From: Telmatactis stephensoni | Lineage: Eukaryota > Cnidaria > Anthozoa > Actiniaria > Isophelliidae | Reading direction: 5' to 3' | Length of the DNA: 64,000 bases | Assembly (NCBI GenBank): GCA_029948255.1 | Contig: JALIZF010001721.1 | Span: 434,001-498,000 of the forward strand | Shown here: positions 11,190 through 21,697 of the stretch, piece by piece | Layout of the letters: every line of letters begins with the position of its first letter | How positions within the stretch are numbered: the stretch's first letter is position 1 | Program-made: the position numbers and the translations under genes | Notes under the pieces: model-generated | The model's input: the letters and a program-made list of their open reading frames with translations, nothing else | Database searches by the model: none | Told to the model about the DNA's origin: nothing

Positions 11190-11560
11190 TTACCAAGATT
11201 TTTCACTTCGCTTTCCTCTTGCTGTGTCGACTGTCAAACTTGTCAAAGTCGAAAGCACATGGAACTTCGTGCTCACTTCGTATAATTTCGATAAATTTCC
11301 GAAGCCTTTCGAAACTTTTTCCGAACTTTTACGAAAGACATTCGGTCGATTCGTACGTCCTTCGCCTTTCGTCTTCACTCGTTTATTTCCGTGTATTTTC
11401 CGAAAATATCCCGACTTTTCCATTGTTAACACATTTCTATTGTTAACAAGCATAGAACTTCGTGTCAGAACTCATGCATATTCTGGTAAATACTAATATA
11501 CCGTGATCTTATAATTTGCGTGAAGCATGAAGTATATCCATTTTCAACACGATGACATAG
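11190..11560. promoter_or_regulatory. Divergent 5' region between Helentron and SAP-like ORF start
   Basis: This interval matches, in inverse orientation, 20330-20620 plus 22529-22600. Shared landmarks are the GTAAGT donor, the ACGAAGTTC words, CTATTGTTAACA, and, at 11527, a plus-strand ATGAAGTATATCC start whose peptide MKYIHFQHDDIVS equals the start of the SAP-like ORF at 20353. In this copy the SAP frame is lost after 13 codons. A hairpin with 12-bp arms (GTATCTACTGCA, loop TTC) at 11552-11578 sits exactly there. It looks like a bidirectional promoter for two divergent genes. Confidence 0.65.
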
Positions 11561-12430
11561 TATCTACTGCATTCTGCAGTAGATACAAAAATGGAATCAT
11601 AATTTGAACCCCAACTGCTTTCTTTACCTGTAAAGTTGTTCCGAACAATAGGTGCTGTTTTGTTATCAAGAGTTGTTATACCCATTATTTCAACTTCCCT
11701 AACAAATTTGTTAACGAAATCCATATGCGGGATATTCTGATTTGGTCTTACATAATCCAAGGTGTACAACTCTTGACCTCCAACAATTGATCAACCTCAA
11801 AGCCTGGTTTAAGGGCAGATCCATCCTTGGCCAATGAGACTGGTAATGAGTACGTTGCTCTCAATGAGTGGCATGACATCGCTACCTTGACTAATCGCAA
11901 TTTTCAAAAAGGCTATTAAATAGGCCCAGAACAGTTTGTTTTCATATACGTAACCTTGTTTTCTACTTGTTGGCAATGGTAATGGGATATTATTGTCTTC
12001 CCAGTCAAAGTCATGAGCGGACCGTCTTTCCCTTTTATTGCATTTGTTTGCTCGTTAATAGATTGAAAGTTCTTAAGTGTCCACTTTGTTTGACAGTTTG
12101 ACAAAAACTACGAAGCGGATCGTATAAATGTCTTTTTATGTTTTCATGCCTCCAGTTGTCAGATCATTGTCCATTACCGAAAGCTTATTTGGTGCTATAT
12201 TTAGCGAGCTCGTTTTCTGGCCTGTCACACAAAATTACACTTGTCATGGAGTTAATTGGCTCTGGTGGAAACCCCAAAGCTGCTTTTAATAGAAATTATG
12301 AAAATGTCAATATTAACAAATCACATATGCATACATATCCTGTATGGCTAGAAAAGGTAAAAAACACGCACAATAAAAAACTTCTAAATATGGTGGCAAG
12401 GGGCGAGGGGGAGGAGGCGGGCTTTTGAGA
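11561..12430. other. No recognisable gene
   Basis: Only short open frames of no visible family are present (for example around 11509-11769 minus and 12138-12428 plus). This stretch may include decayed sequence from the SAP-like gene side, but I could not align it by eye. Confidence 0.4.
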
Positions 12431-13440
12431 CTAGCAGGAACCCATGTGTTTAAAATCACAACCTGAGCAATTTAACCCTTGATGATACTTAAAACAAAAA
12501 TCGAAGGGAATATTACATTGAGGACCTCCTGTCGAGTGTGCCCCAATTTTTTGAGATTTAAAAGAACCCAGATTGGACGGTGCAGAATAGGAGTGGAGCC
12601 ATAACTCATTATGGATTGTGCCCCAGGGAAGAGACAAAACGTGACTGGCGCATAAAACGGAAATTTTCGTCGTAAAACTGCCAATTGTGGCCCCTGTGCA
12701 CCAAGTCTCTGATCAGAGAACCATACTTCATAAGCGCAGGAGATTCACTGGGATACTTCATCGTATAAACCCCAACAAAAATGTGGAATGTGCTGAGCCA
12801 TGAATCAAGCGTAGTGATTTTGTGAGGCTTTTCTGCTGGCTCAAGACAAAGTGAAGGGTCATGATCAGAATTTTCAGGATTACTAAGGCTGATGCAGTAG
12901 CGATTTTGCTTGATCGGACTAACCAGCAATGTCCCAAAGTCAATATACTCGTGTTTCCATATCTTGTTTCTAATTTTGTCTTTAACTTGAGTGTCAATAG
13001 ATGGACTCGATGAAACAAATGCGTCAGCAAGCTCACCTGATGCTGGGGCTGTTGACGTTGAAGGAGCAGCAACGAGAAGTGTGAATAGTAGCCAGCTGAG
13101 CAGGAATATTTGGCACCTCGGCAACAGGCAGAGGAGAAGGAGAAGAAGAAGTATCAGCCGTTGCAAGAACTTTGACAACTTGCGTAGAAGATGATGCGGA
13201 GGATTCTTGCTGCATCTATTGAGTGACAGCGTTGGCTAAGCATGCAAACATGTCATCATTAAACTCAACTAATCCCCCACTGGGTTGATTTGTCGATGCT
13301 AGCACTGAAGAAACTTTAGTGGAGACTTGAGGGGCCTAATATTTTGCGGCACACCTTCGTTTAGGAGGCAAATCATTGGTGACTCTGCTACCGCTTGCAA
13401 TTGATCGCTTCTTGTAGGCGAGGTGATGCGCAAGGCATAT
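12431..13440 (-). pseudogene. DIRS-type retroelement gag (ORF1) remnant
   Basis: The reading runs 13440 to 12431 through several frames: NDLPPKRRCAAKY, a stop, KVSSVLASTNQPSGGLVEF, a second stop, SSSTQVVKVLATADTSSS, then after a frameshift near 13070 KIRNKIWKHEYIDFGTLL, CLEPAEKPHKITTLDSWLS, PALMKYGSLIRDL and NWQFYDENFRFMRQ. After another frameshift near 12630 come SLPWGTIHNELWL and a zinc finger, CFKYHQGLNCSGCDFKH (C-x8-C-x2-C-x3-H). The LMKYG...FYDENFR core and terminal zinc finger are typical of the gag-like ORF of DIRS/Ngaro-like tyrosine-recombinase retroelements. No RT or recombinase follows, so it is 3'-truncated. The Leu-run seen in one frame at 13178 is out of frame and is not a signal peptide. 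Confidence 0.7.
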
Positions 13441-13594
13441 TGATCTAAGGGAAAACAAAGAAACGGCAGAAATGGGGCCAAATAAAACAATAAATGAGTA
13501 ACCGATTTTATGGGATGGCAAAAACAAATGAATAAACAAGGGAAATGCTATGTCACACAAACATTTGTGCAATTTACAGCATTTCCCTACGTAA

Positions 13595-13765
13595 GCACTG
13601 GACTTAAGTCAAAACAGACCACAAGTCCTACACAATAGTTGACTTAAGTCTAAACAGACCACAAGTCTACACAATAGTTGACTTAAGTCTAAACAGACCA
13701 CAAGTCTACACAATAGTTGACTAAGTCTAACCAGACCACAAGTCCGGACTAAAGTCTATACAGAC
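13595..13765. repeat. 42-bp minisatellite
   Basis: Three to four copies of a unit containing GACTTAAGTCTAAACAGACC and ACAAGTCTACACAATAGTT. GACTTAAGTC is itself palindromic. Confidence 0.85.
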
Positions 13766-13971
13766 ACTAGCCCTGAGAATGTTAAGGTCAAATGACCCAC
13801 AACAACATACTAAAAATGATAAATAGCCAGCACATGAAAGTATAAAGTGAATCGATTAACTGCCGTCGACAACATATATTATAAATATCTTAAGGCCTTT
13901 AAGATGGCAGTGTGATAACTGAGGTATGAGAAATATTGGCCCTGGGGATTAAGGTGGACAGCATCCTTTAA

Positions 13972-14814
13972 GGTAGTTCCGGACCCTTGCTACTGCGCAT
14001 TTCCCGTGTGCATTCGAGCGCGCACACTTTTATTAGAGAGCATTGGCATTACCGTGGGGAGTCTGGGCACTAGTAAGGGAGCGATTGAAAACGTAGAAAC
14101 TGAAACTTTAGTAGAGAAAAATTATATTTTGTTATCCAAATATCGGAAAAACTTTAATCAAGAAATCTTGTACACTATGTAATCTACGTATTAAACTGAA
14201 ACTTTTAAATTTAGTCTTATCCATCTAAAAAGCCGGCGAGAAATTTGCTAAAATGGGTGATAGTTGGTGTTCGTTTTCGGTGTGTTTTCTCTTTTGTGCT
14301 TTTCTAATGCTTGAAATAATACGGTGACCCCATGTTTTTTTTCTTTTTATTCAAGACAGTACTTATCACTGTTTTTGATTTAAAAAATAAAAATACAACT
14401 TCATTGATTGGATTGTCGTAAATTTTCCACATTTTTACAGTCCGTACACGATTTTGGAGCACATAATTGGGTAGGAATTTGATTCTAGAATGCCCTTTTA
14501 ATCATGTTTGCAACTCATTAAACAATTCATACGATTACAACTGCTAGATAAACCTCACATCTATCTTTTGAGACGGTCAAGGCGTTTCTTGGAAAGTTTT
14601 TGTTCGCATTCTTCAGACCATATGGATTAAGTACATTTTGCAAAAAATCGCGGAAAATCATTGAAAATACCACCTTTTATGACATCTTATAGCTCAGAAA
14701 CCAATACGGTGACCCCCTCGTTTTGTTTCGGTTTTTGACTTGCCTATTAATGATCTTAAAATGACAGAGTTTTTAAGAAAATTCATTGATGAAATCTAAG
14801 GATCCGGAACTACC
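13972..14814. mobile_element. TTAA-flanked MITE (843 bp)
   Basis: It begins GGTAGTTCCGGACCC and ends GGATCCGGAACTACC, with TTAA at 13968-13971 and 14815-14818. TTAA duplication is diagnostic of piggyBac and Kolobok superfamilies. The interior has two direct copies of ACGGTGACCCC (near 14321 and 14704) and no transposase. It sits inside a gag-like fragment that continues at 14819-15113. Confidence 0.85.
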
Positions 14815-14818
14815 TTAA

Positions 14819-15113
14819 GTATAATGCTTTTCCGGGTCTATTAAATTCTTGGTGGCACCAACAAAAAACATGTTCCAGCTGATCAAGCACTTCCTCGAGG
14901 TACTGCTGTAAAACATTGGCCTGCTCGAGGAACAAATGGGGGTGTGGCTAAAATACTCTCAACGATGCTCCATGCTTCTGCGAGGTGACTGTAGCTGTTC
15001 TCGACAATTTCGATTCCACTTTTAGTCTCGATTGATTTCAGAAGCTCTTTTCGTTTTTGAGTGAATCTTACTCTCGCTGTTCGACAGATGTTTTTTGCTT
15101 CTTCGTCCATCAT
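14819..15113 (-). pseudogene. LTR-retroelement gag-like N-terminal fragment
   Basis: From ATG 15113 the frame gives MMDEEAKNICRTARVRFTQK, then KRKELLKSIETKSGIEIVE and HLAEAWSIVESI. After a frameshift near 14930 the other frame continues EQANVLQQYLEEVLDQLE down to the TTAA MITE. The charged, helical N-terminus with an RFTxKRxEL...SIE core resembles the start of BEL/Pao or Gypsy gag proteins common in cnidarians. It is truncated by the MITE. Assignment is by family feel only. Confidence 0.5.
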
Positions 15114-15724
15114 GAGGTCAGGTTTTGAATGTTTCCTTTATCGCGTGCCTAACAAGAATTGGCAATCGTTTTCAAAGGACTCCAATTTATTTTGGTAATG
15201 AGTCTTTTCCAACCTATGTTACAATCACCAAATGTGGGTTTAAGATATGGAGTTTACAGATCATGAAGAAATATATTTACCCTTAGTTTTTGTACACAAC
15301 AAAACACTTTTGAAGTCTCTTTACAAAGGGATGACCCAGAATGAGAACTTTGGGAACGCCCCCAATAAGTACAAAAGAGAAGGGAAAGTGTCCAAAGTAA
15401 AAGAAACTGATCCCAAAAAGGGGCAGAAAAACAAATAACCAAGTGTACTTACCAAAATACAGGTAGAATAACAACCAAGAGAGATCAAACACAAGGAATT
15501 ATGAAGACTGAACAAAATTTGGTAAAAGACACCCTCTTTTGAGAAAAATGTGAACCTGTCAGACGTCAAGTCAGAATGGTGCTGTACACCTAGCAAAGGG
15601 GGTCCTTAATGGGACCAGCCCAAGCCTCCTGATTGGCCCTTTCCATCATACTCACTCACTCACTCGCTATCCAGTTTTACGTCATTTTTCCACTAACTGT
15701 GGGTGTGACAGTACATGGCCGTTC
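15114..15724. other. No recognisable gene
   Basis: Open frames on both strands at 15247-15600 overlap one another and show no family. CACTCACTCACTCG is a small simple repeat near 15651. Confidence 0.4.
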
Positions 15725-15930
15725 TCAGAACTTTCTAATCTTCCACTTCTCCCTATCATTGGCATCAGTGTTGGCGATGTTCCAAGCCTTTAAATCTCCA
15801 TCCACTGCCTGTTTCCATGTCTTGCGTGGCCTGCCTCTACCATGGTTACCATCCACTCTCATGGTGGTGATTTTATTAATCCAAGTATTACTTGGCTGTA
15901 CATGACCAAACCACCTCAGACGATACAATA
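15725..15930 (-). pseudogene. Non-LTR retrotransposon ORF2 C-terminal tail
   Basis: The peptide RLRWFGHVQPSNTWINKIT, followed by GRGRPRKTWKQAVDGDLKAW and DANDREKWK, is the familiar extreme C-terminus of RT ORFs in several LINE clades (LRWFGHV ... GRGRPRKTW ... DRxxWR). The upstream RT is absent, so this is a 5'-truncated relic of the kind LINEs leave. Confidence 0.8.
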
Positions 15931-17448
15931 GTTGACAAACTATATACGGAGAATTACATATCTATTATCTCAATAACCAAATTGAAGACAAACACAGAGG
16001 CCATTGTTGTCTAAAATATAAGAATCAATGTGACTTGGCACGTGGACAACTAACTATTAACATAGTAGAGTTGTCAAGAAAACATAAAGATTCTATTTGT
16101 GCCAAATATTTAATTTCTTTTAATTTTCGTTCCCTAGTTTTTTCCTTTTGTCATCGTCGGTCTTATAAATAACACACACGTACTAGTTGAGTGACTTAGA
16201 AGACAAATTAAAAGCAACTATAACACATAACTAACAAACAACCTGCCACACTGCTTGAAAAGTGATGAATACGGTGCCCTATACTCCAGGGCTCGGACTT
16301 GTATTCTTCACAGATACCAAAGAATACAAAGTACCCTTGAACCAAACACTTAATGTGTCATGGAATTTCAGAACCATGATTTCCCCATATCCAGACTATT
16401 TATTCATGGATTCATGGTTCGTTTGGTGCACGGTACGTATACCTCATGACTTTTCCGGCCTTTTCAAGAATACGCTATTTAAGTATCACATATTCCTCAG
16501 TACACCTATAACCCATCTTATAGGGTTTTGTTTGTCTTATGAATACATGAAATTGAGAGCCTGTGTATTCTGCCTGTGTGACTAGCTTTTCCTGCTGCAC
16601 ATTTGGTCACATTATGGCACAATCAATCAATCTGTCAATCAATAACTTTATTAAAGTGTCAATGGCTTCTAGCTGGCCACAAGTAGCCTACTAATTGGGG
16701 ACACTGTAAAATAAATTCTAAATAAATCTAAAACTGCTAATAAATTTGTAAAATCTAAAAACTTATAGACTATTGTTATAGCTTATGTATAATATATGTA
16801 TATATGTATATAATGGTACATAGTGGTATATACTCAAGAGACCTCAACACCAAGAGAGTGAAACCCAGCACTGATACCTGTGGTGATGTCCATTGTCTGC
16901 TGGCACCGCACAGACACCAGCCTGGAGCTCCGCTCCCCCAGCATAATCATCCTTTGGGTATGCTCAAACTTTAAGTAGAGAATTGAATAACTGTTGAAAC
17001 ACTTCTATGGTAAACCTTTCAAAGAAAAATGATAAAATTCTTATCATGTCTAGCATTATAAATATATAAAATTGTATACTTTAACTCTAGGTAAAAAAAA
17101 TACTTTTAGGTAATTTGTTGGCATAGAGAGCTTAAATAAACGAATAAAAAGATACATACTATATGTGCTAATTACATTCGCAGAAAGCGTTGTTTTAGAA
17201 AATCTGTAAAACAAATCTGACTGCAAGTGGTAAATAAATCTATATACTCATGATTAAATGTTATTCATTTGAATAGTGAACGAAACTGAAGTATATAAGC
17301 CCCTTAGAGCTGGTACTGGTGGTACTTATGTTTCACATGTAATACATGAAGTACAATTACTTTGTGCTATGGATGTAAGATCCTTTTTCCTAATACGTGA
17401 CTTAAAGAAAGCTAAGGAGTTTACTTTTTTATCATGTCGCACGGAAAA
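15931..17448. other. No recognisable gene
   Basis: A plus-strand 107-codon frame at 16262-16585 has no recognisable motif. An AATCAATC simple repeat is at 16621-16644, and a TATA-rich tract at 16785-16815. I see nothing else that can be supported. Confidence 0.4.
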
Positions 17449-17645
17449 TATAGACCCATATATTCAAGGCTTTTCCCTGCCCACATTACGAATACTCCAA
17501 AACATGGCCCATATATTCAAGGCTGTTCCCTGCACACGTTACGAACACTCCAAAATACAGGCTGTATATTCAAGGCTTTTCCCTGCTCATGTTACGAATA
17601 CTTCAAAACACAGCCTGTATATTCAAGGCTTTTCACTGCCCACTT
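17449..17645. repeat. About 50-bp minisatellite, four copies
   Basis: The unit CATATATTCAAGGCTTTTCC, CTGCCCACATTACGAATACTC and CAAAACA recurs four times with 10-20% visible differences, the last copy being partial. Confidence 0.9.
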
Positions 17646-17959
17646 AAGACTCATAAAGCATAGCATAGCTGGGAGCATAGCAATATAATCAAAACAATTT
17701 ATACTTTGCTGCTTGTATAAATTTAATAAAATATAATATCAATTAAACTAGTCTTGACTAGTATCAAAGACAAATTGTTAAAATTGTGAATAAAATTGTG
17801 GCAAAATGCATTTGAAGAACTAGAACAAAGTCAAATTTCATTGGATTGATTCCTCTGGAGCTACTTGGATGTAAGGAATTTTAAAAGTTATCTATGTCTA
17901 ATGCCTTTTCTGGATTTGCTTGACTTTTTGGTGTTAATTTTTTCATGCTCCTGAGAAAC

Positions 17960-18135
17960 ACAGGTCAACTCTGTAACAGATTTGCAGATTCAGAGTTCAA
18001 TTCTACCTTATTGACTGGATTGACCTTTCTAGTTGGCGACGCTTCCTCTGATACCAAAACTGTGATTCCTTCACTGTCACCTGGGTCAGAATAATGGTCT
18101 TCGGCAGTTTTTGATGTACTTGGGGAATTGCTCTA
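17960..18135 (-). pseudogene. Possible terminal exon, acidic Ser/Thr-rich protein
   Basis: A polypyrimidine tract and TTTGTAG acceptor at about 18135-18150 (minus strand) precede an open frame reading SNSPSTSKTAEDHYSDPGDS, EGITVLVSEEASPTRKVNPV and NKVELNSESANLLQS, then stop. The acceptor and continuous frame suggest a real or formerly real last exon. I do not recognise the protein, and no upstream exon could be assigned. Confidence 0.35.
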
Positions 18136-18529
18136 CAAAGAAAGTAAAAATAATAAAAGATAGGCAAAGCAGAAGAAGCTGATAAAATTCCTTAAATGCT
18201 CTCAAGCATATACCGTTGTTCTGGATAAGCTGTACTGCTAGCTCAAGCCACTGTCCAAAACAATCCTAGCTTGTTCCAGCAGTTCTAGGCGCGTTTACTT
18301 TACAGATAATATAAGTGCATGCCTCAATTTATGATGAAAGTTGCAAAACATTTAGCACAAGGCCTAAGCTGTATTTGCTCCCTATTCAAAAAATACCTTG
18401 ATGATGCCAAGGTGACAAGCTTGTCAAGTCTCCCTTTGACCTGTTTGGGACATCAGGACATAAACAGGAAGTAAAGTAGCCATTGCCAGCGGTAAAACAT
18501 AGGCGAAAAAGCCTTGATAGTGCACGTTA

Positions 18530-18775
18530 TTCGCATGGATAACTTTATGAGAACAATGAGAAATCAAGAGCTGTCCCTGTTGATCAGCAGCTAAATACGC
18601 ATATTACAAAAAGGAATTGCAAAGAACCGAGATATCTTCAGAGTGGATAGTGGTGATAAAATTCTAGAAGAACATCTCTTAAATGTTCCAAGAAACGCAA
18701 CCTACACGTCCAAGACAATCCAAAATGAAATGATAACAACCAGTTGGAAAAATTACTGATTTCACCAAAGTAAGG
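18530..18775 (+). pseudogene. hAT-like (ZMYM1/DUF4371-type) transposase fragment
   Basis: The frame gives FRVDSGDKILEEHLLNVPRN followed by ATYTSKTIQNEMI. This is the conserved block of hAT-related DUF4371 proteins (typically HL...PRNATYTSxTIQNE(M/I)I) just before the RNase-H-like catalytic core. The frame stops at WKNY shortly after, and an internal stop occurs upstream, so this is a short relic lacking the catalytic domain. Confidence 0.6.
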
Positions 18776-19190
18776 GAGAGTTGTTTTTGAAGTTATCTTG
18801 TAATAATTAAAAAATTATTTATTAAGTTAGTGCCCTGTTGCTGCTGTTTACTGCATGAAGTCTTCATGACTTGGCTCAATGCAAATTCATTCAATCCAAC
18901 TTTTTTCATTTACTATTTTCATTTTGAAATAATTAGTGCAATGTGTCAGTTTCAAGTTTATTAATTTTATATAATTTGAAGAGAAATACACACATTTGAG
19001 GCACCTTATTTAAAAATCTCACATCTGTTTGGCTCTGAAAATGCACCAAATGAGCTTCTACGAAGCTCAAGCTCAAAAGAAAGAGGCAAATATTACGTCA
19101 CAAAACAAGGATAAATAATTTATTTTTTTTGGAAACTAGTGGGGGAAAATGCTGGATCCGCCCTTGCTGCCTGTTACCATTGAAGGGTCT

Positions 19191-19350
19191 GTTAGGGACC
19201 GGTCATTATTTATCGCCTGGGGGGGTGCGGAGGATTTATTAACAGCGCCGTAATATTTAACAGATCCCCCCCCTTCAGTAGCATAATATTGCTTTGATCC
19301 CCCCTCTTATGTAGAAAAAGCTTAAGTGATCCCCCCCCCCCCCCCCATAA
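19191..19350 (+). repeat. Dispersed G/C-tract repeat, copy A
   Basis: It starts TTAGGGACCGGTCATTATTT and ATCGCCTGGGGGGG, then GCGGAGGATTT, then spaced GATCCCCCC runs. The first ~45 bases recur inverted at 23966-24010. No coding capacity. The pair brackets the SAP-like ORF and the second Helentron copy. Confidence 0.75.
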
Positions 19351-19539
19351 AGATATACAGTATTTGAAAACGGTACTTACAGTCTCACATTGACATCGTC
19401 CTGGCAATTAGACTTTTAATACTTGGCATCCTTTGCAGTTTTTCCCATCGTAGAAACTAATTACTTGTTGTTCCATTTTATTCTTTTCCATTGTTTTTGT
19501 ACTAATTTGTTCGTTCACATGTGCATGGTTTTTTGTTCG

Positions 19540-19542
<3 letters not shown>

Positions 19543-19571
<29 letters not shown>

Positions 19572-19572
19572 T
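19543..19572. repeat. (ATT)n microsatellite
   Basis: About nine uninterrupted ATT units just beyond the end of the SAP-like ORF. Confidence 0.95.
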
Positions 19573-19582
19573 TAAATATTTT

Positions 19583-20353
19583 TTACGGACCTTGAACAAC
19601 ACTCGCTATTTGTTCGTCAGAGATAAAGGTTATTACCGGCGAACTGCTGCTTAAATCAGCTATTACAAGGTCATCATTGCTGCAGCTCTCGTCATCACTT
19701 GAAAAATTACTTGAAGAATCAGACTGATCATTACTTGATTCATCATCACTGGATAACTGATTTGTAGCTGATGTTAGGCTTTTTTTCCTGTAAAAATGAC
19801 AGCGGATAGCTTTGATTTTGTCTGGCTTTCGTCCAACGGTGGTAAGAGTATGCTCCCTTAGATATAAATTGAGCTCTATTACTTTTAGCCTCTCCAATCC
19901 ACCACTTTCAATGATTTCTTCCCATGCATAGTCTTGATAACCACGTTTTTCCAATTGCTTTTTCTTTTCCAAAGTATTTCTTTCCCTGATTTTTTTTCTT
20001 GAGTTAATGTCATTAAGGTGACGAATGTAGGCTATTACATGATCTTCCTCCACATTGTACTTGAGACAGAAGCTGGAAATGGCATCTGGGTCGTCGATGC
20101 TAATTGCATTTTTTTCATGCAACTCCTTCAGACACTTTCTTGGTAGATAGTCATCTGGTGTTCTGCCTGTTGCCGTTGTCTGATGCACATCGAGAAAGTG
20201 CCCCGGATTGTTTACATCAGGAATGGGCTGTGGAATTCTCTCTGTTTCTGGTCCTACCCATCTATTGTTGGTACACCATGAACAGAGAATGATTCTGTCC
20301 TCTCTTTTTGTATCTGATACTATGTCATCGTGTTGAAAATGGATATACTTCAT
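19583..20353 (-). CDS. SAP-like domain protein, divergent partner of the Helentron 5' end
   Basis: An uninterrupted 256-codon frame. Residues ~150-190 (LERLKVIELNLYLREHTLTT, VGRKPDKIKAIRCHFY) fit the helix-extended-loop-helix SAP DNA-binding motif (LKxxELxxYLxxxxLxxxGxKxxKI). An N-terminal CSWCTNNRW could be a half zinc site, and a Lys/Arg-rich stretch (NSRKKIRERNTLEKKKQLEK) precedes SAP. The C-terminus is a Ser/Asp-rich acidic tail (residues ~200-240). The first 13 codons are duplicated at 11527 beside the main Helentron. The intact frame beside decayed elements suggests recent arrival or selection. The function of the remainder is unknown; a host gene captured by the element is an alternative. 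Confidence 0.65.
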   Translation of the reverse strand: MKYIHFQHDDIVSDTKREDRIILCSWCTNNRWVGPETERIPQPIPDVNNPGHFLDVHQTTATGRTPDDYLPRKCLKELHEKNAISIDDPDAISSFCLKYNVEEDHVIAYIRHLNDINSRKKIRERNTLEKKKQLEKRGYQDYAWEEIIESGGLERLKVIELNLYLREHTLTTVGRKPDKIKAIRCHFYRKKSLTSATNQLSSDDESSNDQSDSSSNFSSDDESCSNDDLVIADLSSSSPVITFISDEQIASVVQGP

Positions 20354-20615
20354 GCTTCACTCAAATTATGAGTTCACGGTATATTGGTATTCACCAGAAC
20401 ATACATGAGTTCTGACACGAAGTTCTATGCTTGTTAACAATAGAAATGTGTTAACAATAGAAAAGTTGGAATATTTTTGGAAAATACGCAAGAACAAACA
20501 AGTGAAGACAAAATGGCGTACGAATCGACTGAATGTCTTTCGGAAACATTCAGGAAAAACTGACAAGTACCTATTTGTGCACGAAGTTCCATGAGTGACT
20601 GACGACTGTTGACAA
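20354..20615. promoter_or_regulatory. Second copy of the divergent 5' region
   Basis: Inverse counterpart of 11240-11526. It shares the TTCACGGTATATTGGTATT-like start, GTTCTGACACGAAGTTCTAT, TGTTAACAATAGAAATGTG and the ACGAAGTTCCATG end. It is interrupted at 20616 by the TTAA fold-back, after which the homology resumes at 22529. Confidence 0.75.
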
Positions 20616-21422
20616 TTAAGGTGGCTGGACCCTATTTCGCCAGTGCGTGGGTAGTCGAATTGAAGCGGCTATTAATTGCGTTACAGAATTAAATTAACCA
20701 ACCTTTTTACGCACACCTACTACAAATGGACCAAATTTTATAATAATACTAGTTTGGTTGAAATCGGAGCTTTTTTAACATCGAAATTGTTATACACTAG
20801 ATTTGAAATTTTCTCAAAATCCTGACCTCGACGAGCAAAACGATTTATGAGACTTTGTAAACCAAATGTTTGTCTATAATGTGAGAGCGTTTCAAGAAAT
20901 TCTATTAAGCCGATTTTGAGTAAAAACGGAGCAATTATTTAACTTTGAAGAAATTTAAAACCGTGGGTGCTCTACTAAATTAATTTTATAAAAATAATTT
21001 TCCAAAGAAAAGTTGCAATATTTTTGGTTCTAAATAATACCAAGGCATGGTTCTTTATTTTGTGAATATGTCATCGTATTTGCTATTTTTGATCGCCGTT
21101 GAGATGACTGTACGTGAAGTACTAAATTGCTGCGTTTATCTTGGAATTTCGACATCCACGTTAATAATACTGTTTCTTGAAAACTAGTAGATCATTTTTT
21201 TTCTATTTCTCGATATTGAATATTCAATCCTTTACCAGTAAGGTGTGTAAATTATAAAGGCATTAAGACCATTAAATAATTTTTTAAACATTGCCATATG
21301 TGCATCTCTATTCTCCGAGTTGTTGTCGGTGTTTGATTATGCATGCCTGCATGCGTGTCGCTTTGGCGCCTCGTGCAAAAAATGCAAATATACATGGAAA
21401 GTCACGCCAGTGATATCCAGGG

Positions 21423-21560
21423 TAAGGCCTAGTTCAAACGTCGCATCTCACATGTGTCGAATTCAATGCAAATTAGTCAAATCTTTTCTTTCTACTCATT
21501 ATCATCTCATTTGCATTGAATTCAGCACATGTGAAATGCGACGTTTGAACTAGGCCTAAC
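21423..21560. mobile_element. Hairpin MITE nested in the fold-back loop
   Basis: Arms AGGCCTAGTTCAAACGTCGC and ATTTCACATGTG-type sequence pair, extending to TGAATTCAATGCAAAT, with a short AT-rich loop near 21475-21505. It is unrelated in sequence to the surrounding arms, so it is a later, nested insertion. Confidence 0.8.
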
Positions 21561-21598
21561 GCTGTACGTAGCAGTTCCTTTCTAAAGTTTCTAGAACT

Positions 21599-21697
21599 AT
21601 GGTATTTCCTTGTGCAAAAAGAAAACGGAGAAGTGAAGTATTGCTGGAAAACACATTTAAGGCTAAAAAGGCGAAGGAAAGTAGTTCACCAGTCCAG
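21599..21697 (+). pseudogene. Captured or ancestral first exon with splice donor
   Basis: ATG at 21599 opens a 33-codon exon (MVFPCAKRKRRSEVLLENTF, then KAKKAKESSSPVQ) ending exactly at a GTAACT donor. Its strongly basic, nuclear-localisation-like composition suits the N-terminus of a transposase, making it a candidate remnant of the autonomous parent of the fold-back. No second exon is present. Confidence 0.45.

Larger units (their letters stand above)
1449..11560 (-). mobile_element. Helentron-type rolling-circle transposon (degenerate)
   Basis: Read on the minus strand, the parts come in this order: a basic N-terminal ORF ending in a 2A-like motif, an OTU-type cysteine protease, a Cys-rich and YMKxY-repeat linker, a HUH Rep domain, a SF1 helicase, and an EEP (AP-like) endonuclease. 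OTU plus C-terminal endonuclease is the arrangement known for Helentrons (Helitron2) in animals. About five frame breaks (near 10215, 9722, 9139, 9085 and 8995), a 2.8 kb insertion in the endonuclease and loss of the 3' end show that it is dead. The Rep-helicase frame of 1463 codons remains open, so decay is not very old. The true 5' boundary is unclear. It may lie near 11560, or the element may extend into the divergent SAP-like ORF. Confidence 0.85.

Noticed and set aside
12609..13178. ORF starting with a Leu-rich, signal-peptide-like run
   Set aside because: The Leu-run is an out-of-frame reading of a Ser/Pro-rich gag leader; after the frameshift the frame is DIRS-type gag.
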